Below are positions 33,916 through 37,338 of a DNA stretch of 37,338 nt, one piece after another. The translations under genes and the position numbers were made by a program. The notes under the pieces are model-generated. The model was given only the letters and a program-made list of their open reading frames with translations. It had not been told where the DNA came from and made no database searches. Source of the stretch: Thermoplasmata archaeon (GTDB taxonomy: Archaea > Thermoplasmatota > Thermoplasmata > Halarchaeoplasmatales > Halarchaeoplasmataceae); assembly GCA_003555395.1 (NCBI GenBank), contig PWHU01000046.1, forward strand, positions 1 to 37,338, given 5' to 3'. Position 1 is the stretch's first letter. The number at the start of each line of letters is the position of its first letter.

Positions 33916-35541
33916 TCATCTCTTGCCCCTTTTTGGCTTTTCCTCGTCTAACGTTACGTTTGATTTCGATATCGGCTTATCTTCGATAACTTTCTCCTTC
34001 CATCTACCAGTTTTATAGACGCCTAAAGCTAGAGCGAATGCGATGACGTTACTGAGTGCCATGCCCATCCATACACCCGTAGAATGGAATGAGAGGAAGA
34101 TAGCGAATAGAAATACCAGAGGAAGCCTCAGACCCCAAAGTCTGACCAAACTCAACCCCATCTGGAGCCTTGTATGACCGGAACCACTGAGTAGCGAAGT
34201 CACACCTCTAAAAACGCCGAAGAAAGGCATCGCAAGAGAGAATATCATGAGGAAAGTGGCTCCCTCGGCAATTACCTCTGGTGACTCCGGTATGAAGATC
34301 ATTATCAGGTTGTTCCTCAATGCGAAAAGTGCGAACGTGAATACGACCATCAAACCGGCCACGGCGAGAAAGCCCTTTTTGGCGACCTCCTCAGACCTTT
34401 CGATATCGTCGGCCCCTAAACTCTGACCCACCATGGTACTGATAGCCATGGCAAAACCTCCCATGATCAAGAAGGTGATGTTCAAGATCCGATTACCAAC
34501 GCTGTATGCGGCCCCTGCCACCTCCGGATTCGGTAGTCGATAAATAATAGCCCATAAGATTATGAAACCGATAGAGGTACCGAACCTGCCTATACCGGCC
34601 GGGATACCTATATTCAAGAATTTTTTCAATCTAGATAGATCTGGTTTAAGGTAGGAAAGTTCCAGTTTCAGACCCACCTTTCCCGTGAACAGCATGTAAG
34701 TCGCATATATGGAACCGATACCTCTGCTCATTATGGTTCCTATCGCGGCGCCTCTCACCCCCAGTGCCGGTATCGGACCGATGAAGGGAAGCTCTGGTAT
34801 GGTAACTCCTAGGAAAGGCATAGGTCCGGAGCCGAATATAAGGATAGGATTGATAATCATATTCAGACTGACGGAGAACGCTGTTATCTTCATGGGAGTT
34901 ATGGTGTCGCCCCAGCCTCTCAAAGTATACATGAAGGCAAAGAAGAGGAACATGAACGGGAGGCCGAGGAAGATTATCTGTATATATTGAGTGCCGTAAT
35001 AGGCTAATTCCTCCTCACCTCCTGTCAAGAGGTTCATAAATGTGGGAGTCATGAAATAACCGAAGATACCTATGATGAGTGAAGCTACGATGGCTATGAA
35101 ATAAAGTTGGCCCGCGGTCCTATCAGCCTCCTCAAAGTTCTTTTGACCAGTGTATTGCGAGATAAGTGCCAGTGCCGCGATCCCGAACCCCATCTCGATG
35201 GACATCATCATGAACACTACAGTCCAGCCCTGACCCACCGCAGTTACGGAATACTCCGCGATTTCCGGATTAGGGATCCTTCCAAGCCAGAAGGTGTCTA
35301 TTAGATTATAGAGTGTTCTTAAAAACGTGGCGACCATCATGGGCCATCCCAGCTTGAACATCACGGCTAGAACGTTTCCTTCCAATATCTCGTCTTTACT
35401 GGGTTTTTTCATCCTTTCTTTTAAAAAAGCATAGACTCCTTCCCGCCGCATCCCCCTCAGTATAGCTCCAGGTTTTTTTAGTATGGCTACCAGGAGACTA
35501 TAGATACTTCTTAAAATTTCGGCAGGTCCCCTTTGCATCAC
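33916..35541 (-). CDS. MATE family efflux transporter with about 55-aa N-terminal extension
   Basis: 541 aa, 12 TM; GWPMMVATFLRTLYNLIDTFWLGRI...GFGIAALALISQYTGQKNFEEADRTAGQLYF...NIGIPAGIGRFGTSIGF...AMAISTMVGQSLGADDIERSEEVAKKGF. Confidence 0.95.
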   Translation of the reverse strand: MMQRGPAEILRSIYSLLVAILKKPGAILRGMRREGVYAFLKERMKKPSKDEILEGNVLAVMFKLGWPMMVATFLRTLYNLIDTFWLGRIPNPEIAEYSVTAVGQGWTVVFMMMSIEMGFGIAALALISQYTGQKNFEEADRTAGQLYFIAIVASLIIGIFGYFMTPTFMNLLTGGEEELAYYGTQYIQIIFLGLPFMFLFFAFMYTLRGWGDTITPMKITAFSVSLNMIINPILIFGSGPMPFLGVTIPELPFIGPIPALGVRGAAIGTIMSRGIGSIYATYMLFTGKVGLKLELSYLKPDLSRLKKFLNIGIPAGIGRFGTSIGFIILWAIIYRLPNPEVAGAAYSVGNRILNITFLIMGGFAMAISTMVGQSLGADDIERSEEVAKKGFLAVAGLMVVFTFALFALRNNLIMIFIPESPEVIAEGATFLMIFSLAMPFFGVFRGVTSLLSGSGHTRLQMGLSLVRLWGLRLPLVFLFAIFLSFHSTGVWMGMALSNVIAFALALGVYKTGRWKEKVIEDKPISKSNVTLDEEKPKRGKR

Positions 35542-35579
35542 TCATCGTTCGATCATTTGGACTAAAGGTATTAATATTT

Positions 35580-35595
35580 TTGCATCGCTGTGCAA
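35580..35595. promoter_or_regulatory. Inverted repeat abutting the MATE-gene TATA element
   Basis: TTGCA-TCGCTG-TGCAA directly upstream (minus strand) of TATA-like AAATATTAA (about 35570-35578). Confidence 0.45.
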
Positions 35596-35636
35596 TCATT
35601 TAGATGGTGTGATAACGATTCTATATTCCGTTAAGG

Positions 35637-36398
35637 TTAGATGGACGTTTTAGAGGCTAAAAATTCCGTCCCCACGTCGAATCTTTCTTCCAGCAGCTCT
35701 TTTATCTTCTTTACGCCTAAAGTTTCCGTGGCGTAGTGACCAGCGAATATCAAAGGCATGTTCAGATCTAACGCCTCGTTATAGGCCATGTAAGTTCGTT
35801 CTCCGGTGATGAAAAGTTGCGCACCGTTTTCTTTTGCTCCGGAGAGTGCCTGTCCGCCCTTGCCCGTCAATATACCGATCTTTTTCACTTCTTCTTTTCC
35901 TCGTAGGACAAAAGTGTCTGTATCCAATTTGTTTTTTAGCTCTTCAGCTATATCCTCTACTTTCCTTTTCTCATGAAAATCAGCCATCCTGGCTATCTTC
36001 GTTCCCTGATACTCCATGAAAGGTTCTCCTACCTCCGCATCGATGGTCTCGGCCAAGAGTACGTTGTTGCCGACTTCGGGATGCACATCTAAAGGGAGGT
36101 GTGCGCCGTACAAGCCTATGTCGTTCCTGATCAGGCTTCGGACCATGTCGTATTCTCTTCCAACGAGCTTTTTGATGCCGCCTCCCCATATCAGCCCGTG
36201 ATGTACGAATAAAAGGTCGGCGTCGATCTCGACGGCCCTATCAACGATATCTTTTCTCACGTCCACGGCGAAAGCGATCTTTTTGATCTTCGAAGGAGCG
36301 TCGACCTGAACTCCGTTCTCGCTTTCATCTTCTATCTCATCTATCGAAAGGAAGTCATCAAGGAACTTTACTACCTCTACATCGCTTATCATTTTCAC
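35637..36398 (-). CDS. Nif3-like dinuclear metal center protein
   Basis: 253 aa; VVKFLDDFLSIDEIEDESENGVQVD...IAFAVDVRKDIVDRAVEIDADLLFVHHGLIWGG...GLYGAHLPLDVHPEVGNNVLLAE...GILTGKGGQAL...LFITGERTYMAYNEALDLNMPLIFAGHYATETLGVKKIKELLEERF. Confidence 0.95.
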   Translation of the reverse strand: MKMISDVEVVKFLDDFLSIDEIEDESENGVQVDAPSKIKKIAFAVDVRKDIVDRAVEIDADLLFVHHGLIWGGGIKKLVGREYDMVRSLIRNDIGLYGAHLPLDVHPEVGNNVLLAETIDAEVGEPFMEYQGTKIARMADFHEKRKVEDIAEELKNKLDTDTFVLRGKEEVKKIGILTGKGGQALSGAKENGAQLFITGERTYMAYNEALDLNMPLIFAGHYATETLGVKKIKELLEERFDVGTEFLASKTSI

Positions 36399-36619
36399 AC
36401 CTTTTCTTAGGCAAAAGCAGCAGAATACATATCCCTTTCGGTGTACGAAGAGATAAGTGAGATTGATCAGTTCTGAAGATCGTTCATTTTACCTAGCTGC
36501 GATGATCTTTGGATGATCGTCGGTCTCTACGATGGAGGTTAGAAAAATAGGATCGTTTGTTGATAGCAGATCGAGCAAAATATTATTAATCATCACACAT
36601 TTCTTTTCTCGGTGAAAAC

Positions 36620-37338
36620 ATGACATATTTGTTCTCGGTGGATATAGAAGGTATTTCAGGAGTGGTTTCAGGCCCTCAATGTAAGATGGACTCTAAAGAG
36701 TACGATAGAGCCCAGAAATTGATGACAAAAGAAGCCGACGCCGCGGCAAAAGGAGCATTCGAAGCGGGAGCCGAAACCGTTTACGTGACCGACGGCCACG
36801 GAAAGATGAGGAACATAATCATCGAAGATCTAGATGAAAGAGTCGAATTGTTCAGCGGAAGACCAAAATTGCTCTCGCAGATGGAAGGGTTGAGCGAAGA
36901 ATTGACCGGCGTAGGTTATATCGGTTATCACAGCTCGGCTCACAGTCAGGGCACGCTTTCACACACTTATTCCGGTGCGGTGGTAGATAAACTGATGATA
37001 GGAGATGTTATGGCCAGCGAGTTCGCGATGAATTCGTTTCTCGCCGCTAAATACGACGTTCCGATCTTCTTCTTAGCTGGAGACGATGAGATAATACGTG
37101 AGGCCAAGGAACTTTATCCCGAGATACCTCATGTACGTACTAAAAAAGCAACGGGTAGATACAGCGCCAAGTGTAGACATCCAAAAGTTGTCAGAAAAGA
37201 GATACGGGAAAAGGTGGAAGAAGCTATTGAGAACGATAGAGGCAAGATAATAGAGCCGGAAGAGACCCGCTTCCACGTCTGGTTCAAAGACGCCGGTAAG
37301 CTCGACAACGTAGAGCTTTTGCCTTCTGTTGAAAGAAC
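36620..37338 (+). CDS. M55-family D-aminopeptidase (DppA-like), truncated by window edge
   Basis: MTYLFSVDIEGISGVVSGPQCKMDSKEYDRAQKLMTKEADAAAKGAFEAGAETVYVTDGHGKMRNIIIEDLDERVELFSGRPK...GVGYIGYHSSAHSQGTLSHTYSGAVVDKLMIG...GEVMASEFAMN-like (here DVMASEFAMN). Absent from the ORF track because it is open-ended. Confidence 0.95.
   Translation, partial: MTYLFSVDIEGISGVVSGPQCKMDSKEYDRAQKLMTKEADAAAKGAFEAGAETVYVTDGHGKMRNIIIEDLDERVELFSGRPKLLSQMEGLSEELTGVGYIGYHSSAHSQGTLSHTYSGAVVDKLMIGDVMASEFAMNSFLAAKYDVPIFFLAGDDEIIREAKELYPEIPHVRTKKATGRYSAKCRHPKVVRKEIREKVEEAIENDRGKIIEPEETRFHVWFKDAGKLDNVELLPSVER

Noticed and set aside
36455-36590. C/D box sRNA in the Nif3/dppA gap
   Set aside because: GATGATC elements resemble C boxes but no proper RTGATGA/CTGA pair with correct spacing on either strand.
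37073-37276. Minus-strand ORF near window end
   Set aside because: Antisense to the open-ended M55 aminopeptidase gene.

Overview
The window looks like a compact archaeal (euryarchaeal-type) chromosome segment. The basis is the rpl18a(LX)-pfdA-ftsY cluster, ribosomal protein L15e, a NOG1-like GTPase, type V FBP aldolase/phosphatase, archaeal phosphoglycerate mutase, adenosine-specific kinase, Mth938-like protein, V/A-type ATPase subunit D and TATA-like promoters. I find about 38 coding regions and one tRNA-Arg(CCT). No CRISPR array, rRNA or obvious transposable element is visible. The most unusual locus is a minus-strand type IV pilus/secretion-like operon (837-7084). It carries two full GspE/VirB11-type ATPases, two single-domain TadC/FlaJ-like platform proteins in mirror order (ATPase-platform-platform-ATPase), and a pilin-like secreted protein. 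Other items of note: tandem 34-bp dyad-containing repeats upstream of a P-type ATPase promoter; a possible structured leader in front of L15e; a large membrane protein with a UbiA-like aspartate motif; a multi-domain secreted M14 carboxypeptidase with a recently duplicated ~104-aa C-terminal module; a missed small membrane ORF between atpD and hutI; and several dyads placed at promoters. All family assignments come from reading motifs, not from database searches.
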